Positions 26,447 to 35,848 of a stretch of DNA of 54,261 bases are shown here, piece by piece. This DNA is from CAYLYM01 sp964387645 (GTDB taxonomy: Bacteria; Calditrichota; Calditrichia; RBG-13-44-9): the NCBI GenBank assembly GCA_964387645.1, contig CAYLYM010000012.1, positions 1 through 54,261 of the forward strand, read 5' to 3'. Every line of letters begins with the position of its first letter. Positions within the stretch are counted from its first letter, which is position 1. A model generated the notes under the pieces. The model did not search any database and was not told the DNA's origin. It was given only the letters and a program-made list of their open reading frames with translations. A program made the position numbers and the translations under genes.

Positions 26447-29080
26447 TTAAACAACCTGAAAGGGATCAAAAACTTGATTCCCTTCGACGATAAATTGACC
26501 CGTCCTTTGTGTTAAAAATTGACGATAATCTACACCATGTTCACCCATGAGCGATTCTAAAATCTCATTCACTTTCGCCATCCGTCCATCTATACTTTCT
26601 ATTTGAAAAATCAATTTTTTTTCTTCCAGCACCAAAGAACTTACAAATGGCCGGATATTAATTAATTTTTTTTCTCCTTTTACTAATCGTTGTACTACAA
26701 TTTCTTTTTTTTTCAACCACGCTTCAATCCATTCGGCTGGCAAATCAAAGTCACCTAAAAAAGTCTCATAAGTTGTTCGATTGATAATGGCTGCAAGCGC
26801 TGGGACCTTTGTATAAATTGTTTTTTGCATTAATATTTGGAGACCGGCAGGCAAAAATGGATTAATTTTATGTTGAATATCGATTTCACTTCCAATTTCT
26901 GCTTCCAGATCCATATATTCAGCCACGCTGGCAATTCCCAGACTTAACGGTAGACCAAAAGACATTTTAGGCCTGGGATTGAAACCCTGTGTGTAGACAA
27001 GGGAAATTTTAGCCCTTCGTGCTGCTCTATCAAATATACGTGCAACATCCAGATGAGATATAAACCTGGCCTGTCCAGTTTTTGAATAACGAATACGAAT
27101 TTTTTTCTTTACTGGTGCTACCGAAACGTGGCGTTTCTTAATTCCTCTGCCATAGGATATTTCAGTTCTGGGGGGTTGAGAATTTATGGACGAAAGGGGC
27201 TGCCAATCTGGCTGTCGATTTTCTTTGTTATTTTTTGAATCTTTCCGATAACAACTCACAAAGTTTTCAAATTCCTTACGTTGTAATCCGCAGCCAATAC
27301 AAACAAAATCTTTGCAATCTCGGGTAATTTGTCCTTCGTATGCTCGTATCTTCTCTTGCTGAAGAAATGATTTAGAAATGCCCATATCGATATGGTCCCA
27401 TGGTAGTGGAATTGAGACAGAAAGCGGGCGAAGATAAGACTTCCATTCGATACCAGCCTGTTCAAAAGCATTTTGCCAGCGGTTCCAATCGAAACCTTCC
27501 TGCCAACCATCAAATCGAGCACCACTCTCCCAGGCAATTTCCAGAACCTTGCTCAATTCTCTTCCTCCGCGAGCAAAAATCGTTTCAAGGCTGGTTACTT
27601 CACCATCACGCCATGTTAAATGAATTCTTCTATCTCTCAATTTTTCCTGCAACAAACTAATCTTTTTTTGGAGTTGCAAAGGTGATTCCTGCTTTTCCCA
27701 TTGAAATGGAGTGTGTGGTTTTGGCGAAAAGGGTGAAATCGACACATTAAATCGGACATCCTTATAATATTTAGCTATTTCTAAACACTTCTTCAATAGA
27801 TCCACAATAGCCAGAATGTCTTCTTCTTTTTCAGTAGGTAACCCGATCATAAAATAGAATTTTACTAATTGCCAACCCTTATCCAGAACCAATCGAAGGG
27901 TATTAAACAAATCTTCTTCTTGAATGTTTTTATTGATTACATTTCTTAAACGCTGACTGCCTGCCTCGGGTGCAAACGTAAAACCGGTCTTTTTCATGGT
28001 TCCGACAAAATCCACTATTTCAGGCGTAATTGCGTCCAACCGAAGAGAAGGAAACGCAAACTTTACCTTCTCCTGTGAGAATAAAAGTTTTTCTTTTATC
28101 ATTAATAAATTCAGTTTATCATAATCTGATGGGTTTAACGAAAGAAATGAAATTTCGTCAAAGCCCGAAGAACGGATGGCATTTTTTGATTGATAGATAA
28201 GATCATCAACTGACCGTTGTCTTAACGGTCGATAAATCATTCCAGCGTTACAAAAACGGCATCCTTCGGTACATCCCCGCATGATTTCTAATGTCAGCCG
28301 GTCATGCGTAATTTCGATTAACGGAACCAGAGGTTTTTGTGTATAATATTTGTCTTTTAATTCTGATACGATTCGCTTATGAATTTTTTTGGGAACATCA
28401 TTACTTAAGGGTACTGTTTCCTGAAAATCGCCAAACCGATTATATTTAGCTTCATAAAAAGAAGGAATGTACACTCCAGAAATCATGGCCAATTCATGTA
28501 ATATTCTGGCACGCTCCCAGCCCATAGCTCTGGCTTCTTTCAATGTCGAACAAATTTCCAAGATGGCTTCTTCGCCATCGCCGATTAAGAACACATCGAA
28601 AAAAGGAGCTAGCGGTTCTGGATTACATGCCAGAGGTCCACCTCCAATAATTAAAGGATCATTCTCGTTCCTCTCTTCAGATCTTAATGGAATACCTCCA
28701 AGCTCCAACATATTTAGAATATTGGTATAGGATAATTCATATTGCAAAGTAAATCCTATCCAATCAAAATCCTTTAACGGTGTCCAGGATTCCAGGCTAA
28801 AAAGTGGGATATTTTTCTTGCGAAGTATTTCTTCTGCGTCAAACCAGGGTGCATAAACTCGCTCTACCCAAATATCAGGCTGAGAATTTAAAATATGATA
28901 TAAAATGCCAAAACCAATGTAAGACATTCCCAGTTCATAAATATCAGGAAATGCCAGAACCGCATGTAATTTAATATTCGAAATATCTTTGAAAATTGCA
29001 TTAAACTCATTGCCTAAAAAACGACCGGGTTTATTAATATATGGTAAAAACTCTTTTTCAATCCTTGTGGATAAACTCAT
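26447..29080 (-). CDS. TIGR03960-type radical SAM protein fused to DUF2344 domain
   Basis: An 877-residue fusion. Residues 1-250 form a B12-binding-like region (AVLAFPDIYELGMSYIGFGI, IGGGPLACNPEP, LIGDGEEAI). The radical SAM core starts with C270, C274 and C277 (RGCTEGCRFCNAG). Later landmarks are FAPEAGSQRLRNVINK and FYFMIGLPTEKEEDI. From about residue 650 to the end is the DUF2344/TIGR03936 domain (RIRYSKTGQARFISHLDVAR, TQGFNPRPKMSFGLPLSLGI). In many genomes these are two adjacent genes next to rng, as here. A link to RNA processing is suggested by that linkage, but the reaction is unknown. No strong ribosome site precedes the ATG. Confidence 0.9.
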   Translation of the reverse strand: MSLSTRIEKEFLPYINKPGRFLGNEFNAIFKDISNIKLHAVLAFPDIYELGMSYIGFGILYHILNSQPDIWVERVYAPWFDAEEILRKKNIPLFSLESWTPLKDFDWIGFTLQYELSYTNILNMLELGGIPLRSEERNENDPLIIGGGPLACNPEPLAPFFDVFLIGDGEEAILEICSTLKEARAMGWERARILHELAMISGVYIPSFYEAKYNRFGDFQETVPLSNDVPKKIHKRIVSELKDKYYTQKPLVPLIEITHDRLTLEIMRGCTEGCRFCNAGMIYRPLRQRSVDDLIYQSKNAIRSSGFDEISFLSLNPSDYDKLNLLMIKEKLLFSQEKVKFAFPSLRLDAITPEIVDFVGTMKKTGFTFAPEAGSQRLRNVINKNIQEEDLFNTLRLVLDKGWQLVKFYFMIGLPTEKEEDILAIVDLLKKCLEIAKYYKDVRFNVSISPFSPKPHTPFQWEKQESPLQLQKKISLLQEKLRDRRIHLTWRDGEVTSLETIFARGGRELSKVLEIAWESGARFDGWQEGFDWNRWQNAFEQAGIEWKSYLRPLSVSIPLPWDHIDMGISKSFLQQEKIRAYEGQITRDCKDFVCIGCGLQRKEFENFVSCYRKDSKNNKENRQPDWQPLSSINSQPPRTEISYGRGIKKRHVSVAPVKKKIRIRYSKTGQARFISHLDVARIFDRAARRAKISLVYTQGFNPRPKMSFGLPLSLGIASVAEYMDLEAEIGSEIDIQHKINPFLPAGLQILMQKTIYTKVPALAAIINRTTYETFLGDFDLPAEWIEAWLKKKEIVVQRLVKGEKKLINIRPFVSSLVLEEKKLIFQIESIDGRMAKVNEILESLMGEHGVDYRQFLTQRTGQFIVEGNQVFDPFQVV

Positions 29081-29618
29081 TTTAGTTCAATGCTAAGTTT
29101 AATTACGCAGCACAGATTCAAGGAATTGTCGTTACGCAAATTTCAGTTCCAGTACCAGTAATTCTATCTACTACTTTCATTTTTATTTTTATAAAACTAA
29201 AATTTCTGACTATTCGACAAATATTAAAACTAACTAAATAATTTTCAAGATGATCAGAACAATAATTTTTATTTTTCTATCTATAATGTTTTTTATAAAA
29301 CATATGCAAAAAGCGAAAAAACTTTTCTGAATTTAATATTTCTAATACTATTATTATAGTTTACGTTCAAAAATATTAATATTAACTCAAATTTGAGTTT
29401 AAAATGAATCATTACCAATATCATATGTCAAAAAATATATCTGAGTTAAGAAATCTGTATAAAAAACATCCCCACCCAACCTTCTGTTATGGCGGGTAGG
29501 GGGTTTTTGCTTAAAATATGATTTATTTTCAATTATTTAATACTAAAAAATATTTTGATAATTTTTTAAGGCAAAACCCCACAGTTTATGTAATTCAAAT
29601 ATTGCTTGTTTTAAAAAT
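29081..29618. other. Intergenic region between argR and the radical SAM fusion gene
   Basis: About 540 AT-rich bases. Apart from the argR terminator hairpin at 29461-29508, I see no gene, repeat or clear promoter. The radical SAM fusion/rng transcript should start within the part nearest 29081. Confidence 0.45.
29461..29508 (-). terminator. Terminator downstream of argR
   Basis: A GC-rich hairpin (CCCCACCC pairing with GGGTAGGGG, loop with minor pairing) is flanked by an A-run on the left and TTTTT on the right. Read on the minus strand it ends in TGTTTTTT, about 110 bases after the argR stop. Confidence 0.75.
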
Positions 29619-30065
29619 TTACTCATAAGCAATTCTTTCAAGGTCTTTTTTAATTTCCGGAATGCTTTCAATACTATCGGGTATTACAAGAATAGCATTC
29701 TCTCCGGCAACCGTGCCAAGTATACGTCTATGTTTCATTTGATCAATAAATAAAGCCACACCTTTTGCCCGCCCGGTAATAGTACGCACAACAATGCTGT
29801 TTTCATTATTATAAACACCTAATATTTCCATTCCTACAACCCGGCGGAAAGAATGTCCACCTTCTTCTTCTGAAATTGCATATCTGTAGCCATCAGCCGT
29901 AGGAACGCGGACGATTCCCATATCATGAAGATCTCGTGACAAGGTGGCTTGAGTAGTTTTAAATCCACGTTCACGCAACCGCTTAAGTAAAGTTTCTTGA
30001 TTAGCAATTTTTTCTTCCTGAATAATCTGTTTGATTATAAATTGCCTTTCTTTTTTTCTGGCCAT
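29619..30065 (-). CDS. argR: Arginine repressor-family regulator (ArgR)
   Basis: The winged helix-turn-helix DNA-binding domain lies at about residues 5-68 (IANQETLLKRLRERGFKTTQ, then ATLSRDLHDMGIVRV with the conserved TLSRDL). The hexamerisation/ligand domain covers 75-148. In most ArgR proteins the arginine contacts come from an aspartate pair in GT.AGDDT. Here the motif is GTVAGENA, with E122 and N123 in place of the two aspartates. The length of 148 residues is usual, and AGGAGAG six bases ahead supports the start. No arginine gene is nearby, so targets are elsewhere. The changed pocket may weaken or alter the effector response. Confidence 0.9.
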   Translation of the reverse strand: MARKKERQFIIKQIIQEEKIANQETLLKRLRERGFKTTQATLSRDLHDMGIVRVPTADGYRYAISEEEGGHSFRRVVGMEILGVYNNENSIVVRTITGRAKGVALFIDQMKHRRILGTVAGENAILVIPDSIESIPEIKKDLERIAYE

Positions 30066-30129
30066 TTTGAACTCTCCTGAAATTGAAATCAGTTCACTAT
30101 CCTAAATAAAATTTGTAATTTTTGCATCT

Positions 30130-30170
30130 ATAAATAGAGGGAAGACCTTAAAAGCCTTCCCTCTATTTAT
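30130..30170 (-). terminator. Terminator downstream of ppdK
   Basis: ATAAATAGAGGGAAG and its exact complement form a 15-base stem with an 11-base loop, starting 13 bases after the ppdK stop. The A/T ends of the stem allow it to work in both directions. Confidence 0.82.
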
Positions 30171-30182
30171 TAATATGTTGTT

Positions 30183-32894
30183 TTAAGCTTTATTCTTTAA
30201 TGTAGCCTGAGCGGCCGCCAGACGGGCAATAGGAACACGAAATGGGGAACAGCTCACATAGTTTAGATCTATTTGATGGCAGAATTCCACTGAACTGGGC
30301 TCGCCACCATGTTCGCCACAAATTCCAACTTTAAGATCAGAACGAGTAGCACGTCCCTTCTCTACCCCCCATTTCATTAATTCACCTACACCTTCCTGAT
30401 CAATGGCTTCAAACGGATCTCGTGGCAGAATACCGTTTTCCACATAGTAAGGCAAGAATTTACCAGAGTCATCCCGCGATAAACCAAAGGTTGTTTGGGT
30501 AAGATCATTTGTTCCAAAGCTGAAGAATTCTGCAATTTCAGCAATCTGGTCAGCCGTAACAGCAGCTCTTGGCAATTCTATCATGGTGCCAATTTTGTAA
30601 TCCACAGTAATACCATATTTATCAAATACTTCTTTGGCCACTTTATTCACCACATCAGCTTGTTTCCTCAATTCATTCACATGACCGACCAATGGGATCA
30701 TAATTTCTGGTTTTACGTCGATACCTTCTTTTTTCACTTCACAAGCTGCCTCCAAAATGGCACGAGTCTGCATCTCGGTAATTTCCGGATAAACGATACC
30801 CAGACGGCAGCCACGGTGACCCAACATCGGGTTGAACTCATGTAAAGAGGCGATTTTATTCTGAATTTTCTCAAACGGTACATTTAATTTTTCCGACAAT
30901 TCACGCTGTTCCTTTTCGGTGTGGGGCAAAAATTCGTGTAAAGGAGGATCGAGCGTTCGAATGGTAACCGGACGATCCTGCATTACTTTAAAGATGCCGA
31001 TAAAATCTTCTTTTTGCATGGGTAATAATTTTTCGAGGGCAGTTCTCCGTCCTGCTTCATCATCAGCCAAAATCATTTCGCGCACGGCTGTAATTCGGTC
31101 ACCTCCAAAGAACATGTGTTCTGTTCGGCACAAACCTATTCCTTCGGCACCAAAAGCGATGGCAGTAGCTGCCTGATCTGGCTGATCAGCATTAGTACGC
31201 ACCCCCAGACGTCTAACTTCGTCTGCCCATTTCATGATTTGCTCATAAGTATGAAATGTTTTCGACTCTTCGGGCTTGAGGGTTTTATCCAATAGAACTT
31301 GTAGTACTTCAGATGGACGGGTTTCAATTTTTCCTTCAATTACCTCGCCAGTTGAACCATCGATAGAGATCCAATCGCCTTCTTTGATAACTTGTCCATT
31401 CACCTCAAACTGACGTTTTTTGTAGTCGATATTCAAAGCGCCAGCACCGGCCACGCATACCTTACCCATTTGACGAGCAACTAATGCAGCATGAGAAGTC
31501 ATTCCACCGCGCTGAGTCAGAATGCCCTCGGCAGCATGCATACCTTTAATATCTTCAGGGCTTGTTTCGATACGAACCAGAATTACCTGTTCACCACGAG
31601 CTTTCCATTCAACCGCATCTGGAGCATTAAATACAACGCGTCCAGTTGCAGCACCTGGACCGGCGTTCAGTCCCTTAGCTAACAAACGACCATTCTCGAT
31701 TGCTGCGCCTTTTTGTTTAAGATCAAAAATTGGACGAAGTAATTGATTCAACTGATCCGGTTCAACACGCATTAAAGCCTCTTCTTTGGTTATTAAACCT
31801 TCTTCTACCATATCTACCGCAATACGAAATGCTGCAAAACCTGTTCTTTTCCCTACACGTGTTTGTAACATCCAAAGCCGGCTATTTTGAATGGTGAATT
31901 CCACATCCTGCATATCACGATAATGCTTTTCCAATTTTTCTGCGATTTCAACCAACTGCTCATAAGCCTGTGGTATGACATCTTTAAGTTTTTCAATTTT
32001 TTGTGGTGTGCGAATACCGGCTACAACATCTTCACCCTGGGCATTTACAAGGAATTCACCATAAAGTTCTTTCTCGCCAGAAGCAGGATTACGAGTAAAA
32101 GCAACACCGGTTGCACAATCCTCTCCCATGTTTCCATAAACCATGCTTTGCACATTTACAGCAGTTCCCCAATCATCGGGAATATTATTGATTTTGCGAT
32201 AAGCAATAGCTCTTTCATTATTCCAGGAGCCGAAAACAGCACCTATAGCGCCCCATAATTGTTCTAATGGATCTTCTGGGAAAGGTTTGCCCGTTCTCTC
32301 TTTAATAGCCGCTTTAAATTCTTGAGCAAGTTCTTTCAAATCTTCCGCGGTTAATTCAGTATCATACTGAATGCCACGTGCTTTTTTCTTTTCTTCCAGA
32401 ATTTCTTCAAAAGGATCGAGATCATCTTTACTTACAGGTTTCATACCCAATACAACGTCACCATACATTGCCACAAAGCGGCGATAACAATCATAAGCAA
32501 ACCGGGGATTATTGGTTTTCTTGATTAATCCTTGTACTGTCTGGTCATTAAGTCCAAGATTCAAAACTGTATCCATCATACCTGGCATAGAGACTCTTGC
32601 ACCCGACCGGACTGAAACTAATAAAGGATTCTCCGAATCACCGAATTTTGCTTCCATCACTTTTTCTACTTTGCGTAATCCATCGAGTACCTGCTCCTCC
32701 AGGTCTTCTGGATATTGCTGGTTGTTTTGATAATAATAAGTACACACTTCGGTTGAAATAGTAAAACCTGCAGGAACTGGAATACCAAGATTAGTCATCT
32801 CTGCTAAATTCGCTCCTTTACCACCAAGGAGCTCTTTCATATCCTTGGTTCCTTCCGCTTTTCCTGCTCCGAAGAAATAAACATACTTTGCCAT
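30183..32894 (-). CDS. ppdK: Pyruvate, phosphate dikinase
   Basis: It interconverts pyruvate + ATP + phosphate and PEP + AMP + pyrophosphate. The N-terminal ATP-grasp domain begins with LLGGKGANLAEMTNLGIPVP and includes VSVRSGARVSMPGMMDTVLN. The swivelling phosphohistidine domain has GGMTSHAALVARQMG with catalytic H468 and, two residues before it, T466, the residue phosphorylated in plant enzymes. The PEP/pyruvate barrel ends in SCSPFRVPIARLAAAQ with catalytic C882. At 903 residues it is full length. AGGAGG lies ten bases ahead of the ATG. Together with pyk it gives a PPi-linked, reversible PEP-pyruvate step, typical of anaerobes and thermophiles. Confidence 0.97.
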   Translation of the reverse strand: MAKYVYFFGAGKAEGTKDMKELLGGKGANLAEMTNLGIPVPAGFTISTEVCTYYYQNNQQYPEDLEEQVLDGLRKVEKVMEAKFGDSENPLLVSVRSGARVSMPGMMDTVLNLGLNDQTVQGLIKKTNNPRFAYDCYRRFVAMYGDVVLGMKPVSKDDLDPFEEILEEKKKARGIQYDTELTAEDLKELAQEFKAAIKERTGKPFPEDPLEQLWGAIGAVFGSWNNERAIAYRKINNIPDDWGTAVNVQSMVYGNMGEDCATGVAFTRNPASGEKELYGEFLVNAQGEDVVAGIRTPQKIEKLKDVIPQAYEQLVEIAEKLEKHYRDMQDVEFTIQNSRLWMLQTRVGKRTGFAAFRIAVDMVEEGLITKEEALMRVEPDQLNQLLRPIFDLKQKGAAIENGRLLAKGLNAGPGAATGRVVFNAPDAVEWKARGEQVILVRIETSPEDIKGMHAAEGILTQRGGMTSHAALVARQMGKVCVAGAGALNIDYKKRQFEVNGQVIKEGDWISIDGSTGEVIEGKIETRPSEVLQVLLDKTLKPEESKTFHTYEQIMKWADEVRRLGVRTNADQPDQAATAIAFGAEGIGLCRTEHMFFGGDRITAVREMILADDEAGRRTALEKLLPMQKEDFIGIFKVMQDRPVTIRTLDPPLHEFLPHTEKEQRELSEKLNVPFEKIQNKIASLHEFNPMLGHRGCRLGIVYPEITEMQTRAILEAACEVKKEGIDVKPEIMIPLVGHVNELRKQADVVNKVAKEVFDKYGITVDYKIGTMIELPRAAVTADQIAEIAEFFSFGTNDLTQTTFGLSRDDSGKFLPYYVENGILPRDPFEAIDQEGVGELMKWGVEKGRATRSDLKVGICGEHGGEPSSVEFCHQIDLNYVSCSPFRVPIARLAAAQATLKNKA

Positions 32895-33305
32895 AATACC
32901 ACTTCCTCCTTAAAAGAGTTTTACGGTTTTATAATTAAAATAATTAACATAAATTTCAATCTTTTTGTAAATTATTTAAGTTATTAAATTTAATATTTGA
33001 ACAATAAAAATCCAAAACATTAAATAAATCTTTTGTACCTATGTTTTGTTTTTTTTATTATTAATCATATTTAACTATTTAATTTATTGAAATCTTTGAA
33101 TTTAATCTATTTTTTTTGCACGATATTTGAAATTAAAGCTTTATAAAAATCTTTTAATAGATAAACAAGCAGAGAGAATCTAAAAAACTTATTTCTGACA
33201 AAATTGACATAAATATTCAGTTTTTTCAACAAATAGTTACCGATATATATATTTTTAGGATCCATTAATTAATTGATGGAATTGTAGTGTATTTATTTTA
33301 GCTAA
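32895..33305. other. Intergenic region upstream of ppdK
   Basis: About 410 very AT-rich bases with many T- and A-runs and no credible gene. The ppdK ribosome site (AAGGAGG) occupies its left end. I see no hairpin or recognisable operator. Confidence 0.4.
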
Positions 33306-34133
33306 TCATGGGCGGGCGTAACAATAGAGACATTTAAAGTGACATCTTGTTCTAACATAATCCCCAATATCGATAGATTCTGTACATCCACAATCTGGTC
33401 TGGTAGAAAGAAGTCGTTCACTCACTTTTTCATCAGCCAGATGATTTAATAACGCACCATTTATGCAATGTCCCTTTTTTAAGTTGGCAATCTGCAATAA
33501 TGAATCATTTGAGCAACTATAAATCGTTAATCCAAAATCAGAAGCAGTATCTGTTAACTCTTGTAATATATTTTTTAATAAATTCTGGGCTGGGTAAATA
33601 AATCGGAAATTTGAAATTTTTTTCGCGCGTTTAACTATCTTTGGGTAGATTTGTACAATACTTATGGTACAATTTTGAATCCCCATATTTGAAACTTCCC
33701 GGGCAAAAAGTTTAAAAATGTGAATATCGTGATTGGTTTGCAATTCTCCATTTCTTTCATAAAATACAATTGGATCATAACGCCACATAATACATCTTGG
33801 ATCATAATGGTTACAAAGCATTTCCATTTGGCGCAGTGCGACAGTTGGTCGAATCATTCCTGGCTCAAGTAAGGCATGCGAAGGATTTATTGTAAAATGA
33901 AAATAAAGGTTGTAATCGGAAAAAATCTCTTTTTTTTGCAAGAAGAATTCATAATTGCGTGACCAGAAAACTAACCAGGCAACATTTTCTCTGGATAACG
34001 ATACGTGCCTCACCTGTGAGCGGTTGAAAGGATTAGCGACTTTAATACAACCTTTTCGAATATGTTCAATAAGCCAATTCAAATAGAATGCTGGAATATC
34101 TGTACGCCGGCTAATTGAAATCACCTGTTTCAT
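33306..34133 (-). CDS. DUF1848 family protein with C-terminal CxxxCxxC cluster
   Basis: Family landmarks are the start ISISRRTDIPAFYLNWLIEH, NPFNRSQVRHVSL, VFWSRNYEFFL, the sequence YHFTINPSHALLEPG-like region near residue 95, and MWRYDPIVFYERN. The last 12 residues carry C264, C268 and C271 (RCHFKCLYCYARP), the three-cysteine pattern of radical SAM clusters. Unlike classical enzymes it sits at the C-terminus instead of the N-terminus; this is a feature of the family. No reaction is known. Other cysteines at CGCTES (about 250) may bind metal too. The ribosome site is weak. Neighbours give no functional hint. Confidence 0.82.
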   Translation of the reverse strand: MKQVISISRRTDIPAFYLNWLIEHIRKGCIKVANPFNRSQVRHVSLSRENVAWLVFWSRNYEFFLQKKEIFSDYNLYFHFTINPSHALLEPGMIRPTVALRQMEMLCNHYDPRCIMWRYDPIVFYERNGELQTNHDIHIFKLFAREVSNMGIQNCTISIVQIYPKIVKRAKKISNFRFIYPAQNLLKNILQELTDTASDFGLTIYSCSNDSLLQIANLKKGHCINGALLNHLADEKVSERLLSTRPDCGCTESIDIGDYVRTRCHFKCLYCYARP

Positions 34134-34385
34134 ACAACTTTATTTCTTTTTTTTAGAATGTTAAATCGAAAAAAATGTAAATTCAAGTCTTATGATTGTT
34201 ATTAAATTTATATGGATTCAACTTTTCAACACAAATTAATTTTATTTATTTTTACTAACCAGAACAGGGGAATATTCAATCTAAAAGATAAAAAAAGAAA
34301 TAAAATATTCTCTTTTAAATTGATATTTAAATTTGGTGGCTTATTTGAGGCTTGGATTGTAAGAGTTAATAGAAAATATTGGTAA

Positions 34386-34406
34386 GGCCGGACACTCTTG
34401 CCGGCC
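34386..34406 (-). terminator. Hairpin downstream of the secreted protein gene
   Basis: GGCCGG and CCGGCC form a 6-base GC stem with a 9-base loop, 27 bases past the stop at 34433. The following minus-strand bases (TTACCAATATTTTC) are only moderately T-rich. Confidence 0.55.
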
Positions 34407-34432
34407 CCTATTCTACCTATTAATAACAATTA

Positions 34433-35848
34433 TTAATTCATTAGTATCATTTTTATGCATTTTTGATAATCAGGAGTCTTTAGTACTGCGAAATATATTC
34501 CAGAAGGCATTCTGGTACCTGAATGATTACGTCCATCCCATTCAATTGTATAACTTCCAGACGGTGTGGGATTATTATAAAGTACCCGAATTTGTTGCCC
34601 AGATGCATTGTAAACACTCAGATTAACAGGTACAGGATTATCAATTCCGGCAGGAATATCAAAACGTATTGTAGTACGAGGATTGAAAGGATTTGGATAA
34701 TTTGGATATATTGTAAACTTTGAAGGTAGGTTTTCATTAGAAGAAAGTCTTTGAATTTGAAGCATAGGAATAGCCGATACTGGTCCATAAACAGTTTTTT
34801 TTCCATTTAAATCTACATTAATCAATTTGTACCAATAGGTAATACCATTGGTTACCAAATAATCGGTAAAATGGTAATCATGCCGATGATTAGAATTAAC
34901 CTGTCCTTTGAGAGAAGGAAAACTTAAATAACTAGCAATAATCACATAATCACCCGATTTCTTTTCAGATCTAGCAAGCTCAAAACCAGCATTATTAATT
35001 TCGCTAACTGTTGACCAGTTCAAATGTACAGACTTGTGCTTTCCGATTGCGTTGAAATTCAATAGATTTACCGCAAGAGAAATATCTGCATCTGCTTCAA
35101 AATAGAATTGATCAAATTCTGCTCCGGTGCGACAAGGATCACTACTGGTGTGAATAGCCATTACGCCAAAGTAGCCGTTTGAAAAATTTATGTAATTATC
35201 ATCAAAAATACTACCCTGATTTACTGGGGTATTAGTTTTATCTGGAATTTCTGTTGGAGCTGGTCCTTTCTCGTTTTCCTCTGGTAATACAGAAGTAAAA
35301 ATCGTCCAGATAGATCCCGGACTTCTTGTAACCCTAATCAATATCGAGTAATTCGAAATTGAACTTGGTATGGCTTGCAATGAGGTAAGTATGTTTTCAG
35401 GCACTCCATTATCAACTCGTTGAAGAACTATATAATCCGCGCCGGTTTGCCCAATTTTTATCCGGTAACCATCAACTGTACTGGATTCCAGATCTGATTC
35501 GTTAGCCCATAACCATACGATACTTTGATTTACTGAAGAAGCAGTTGTCCTTCTTCCCAACCAGAAGCCCCATGATTGGCTATTTCCCCAGGAACCAATT
35601 AATTGGGTGCATAAATATTGGGAAGAACTCCCATCATTAGGGGCATTTAATCTTAAAGTGTATGAGTCATCAGTGTTTGGCCCTGCAGCAGAATTGGTAA
35701 CTACCTGCCAGGAACCAATGTCACCTACCCAGGTTGGATTACTGGTAAAATCCCCATCTGTAAAAGAATCAATAAGTTGCGAAAATAAATTGTGAGAGGA
35801 CAATAAAAAATACCAGATCAGTCCTACAATTAAAATGAAACGCTGCAT
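34433..35848 (-). CDS. Secreted protein with lectin-like domain and FlgD-like C-terminal sorting domain
   Basis: A signal peptide covers residues 1-24 (cleavage near LFSQ). Residues 25-245 look like a concanavalin/LamG-type beta-sandwich (GDIGSWQVVTNS, WGFWLGRRT, WTIFTSVLP). A fibronectin-like segment follows (HLNWSTVSEINNAGFELARS). The last 90 residues form a FlgD-Ig/type IX secretion-type C-terminal domain: YPNYPNPFNPRTTIRFDIPA, VNLSVYNASGQQI, IEWDGRNHSGTRMPSGIYFA. Such domains direct export and surface attachment in FCB bacteria. The cargo's ligand is unknown. GGAGG six bases ahead supports the start. It has no operon partner. Confidence 0.85.
   Translation of the reverse strand: MQRFILIVGLIWYFLLSSHNLFSQLIDSFTDGDFTSNPTWVGDIGSWQVVTNSAAGPNTDDSYTLRLNAPNDGSSSQYLCTQLIGSWGNSQSWGFWLGRRTTASSVNQSIVWLWANESDLESSTVDGYRIKIGQTGADYIVLQRVDNGVPENILTSLQAIPSSISNYSILIRVTRSPGSIWTIFTSVLPEENEKGPAPTEIPDKTNTPVNQGSIFDDNYINFSNGYFGVMAIHTSSDPCRTGAEFDQFYFEADADISLAVNLLNFNAIGKHKSVHLNWSTVSEINNAGFELARSEKKSGDYVIIASYLSFPSLKGQVNSNHRHDYHFTDYLVTNGITYWYKLINVDLNGKKTVYGPVSAIPMLQIQRLSSNENLPSKFTIYPNYPNPFNPRTTIRFDIPAGIDNPVPVNLSVYNASGQQIRVLYNNPTPSGSYTIEWDGRNHSGTRMPSGIYFAVLKTPDYQKCIKMILMN

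Noticed and set aside
34226..34429. 67-codon minus-strand frame after the secreted-protein gene
   Set aside because: It contains the terminator-like hairpin of that gene, has no ribosome site and no recognisable sequence.
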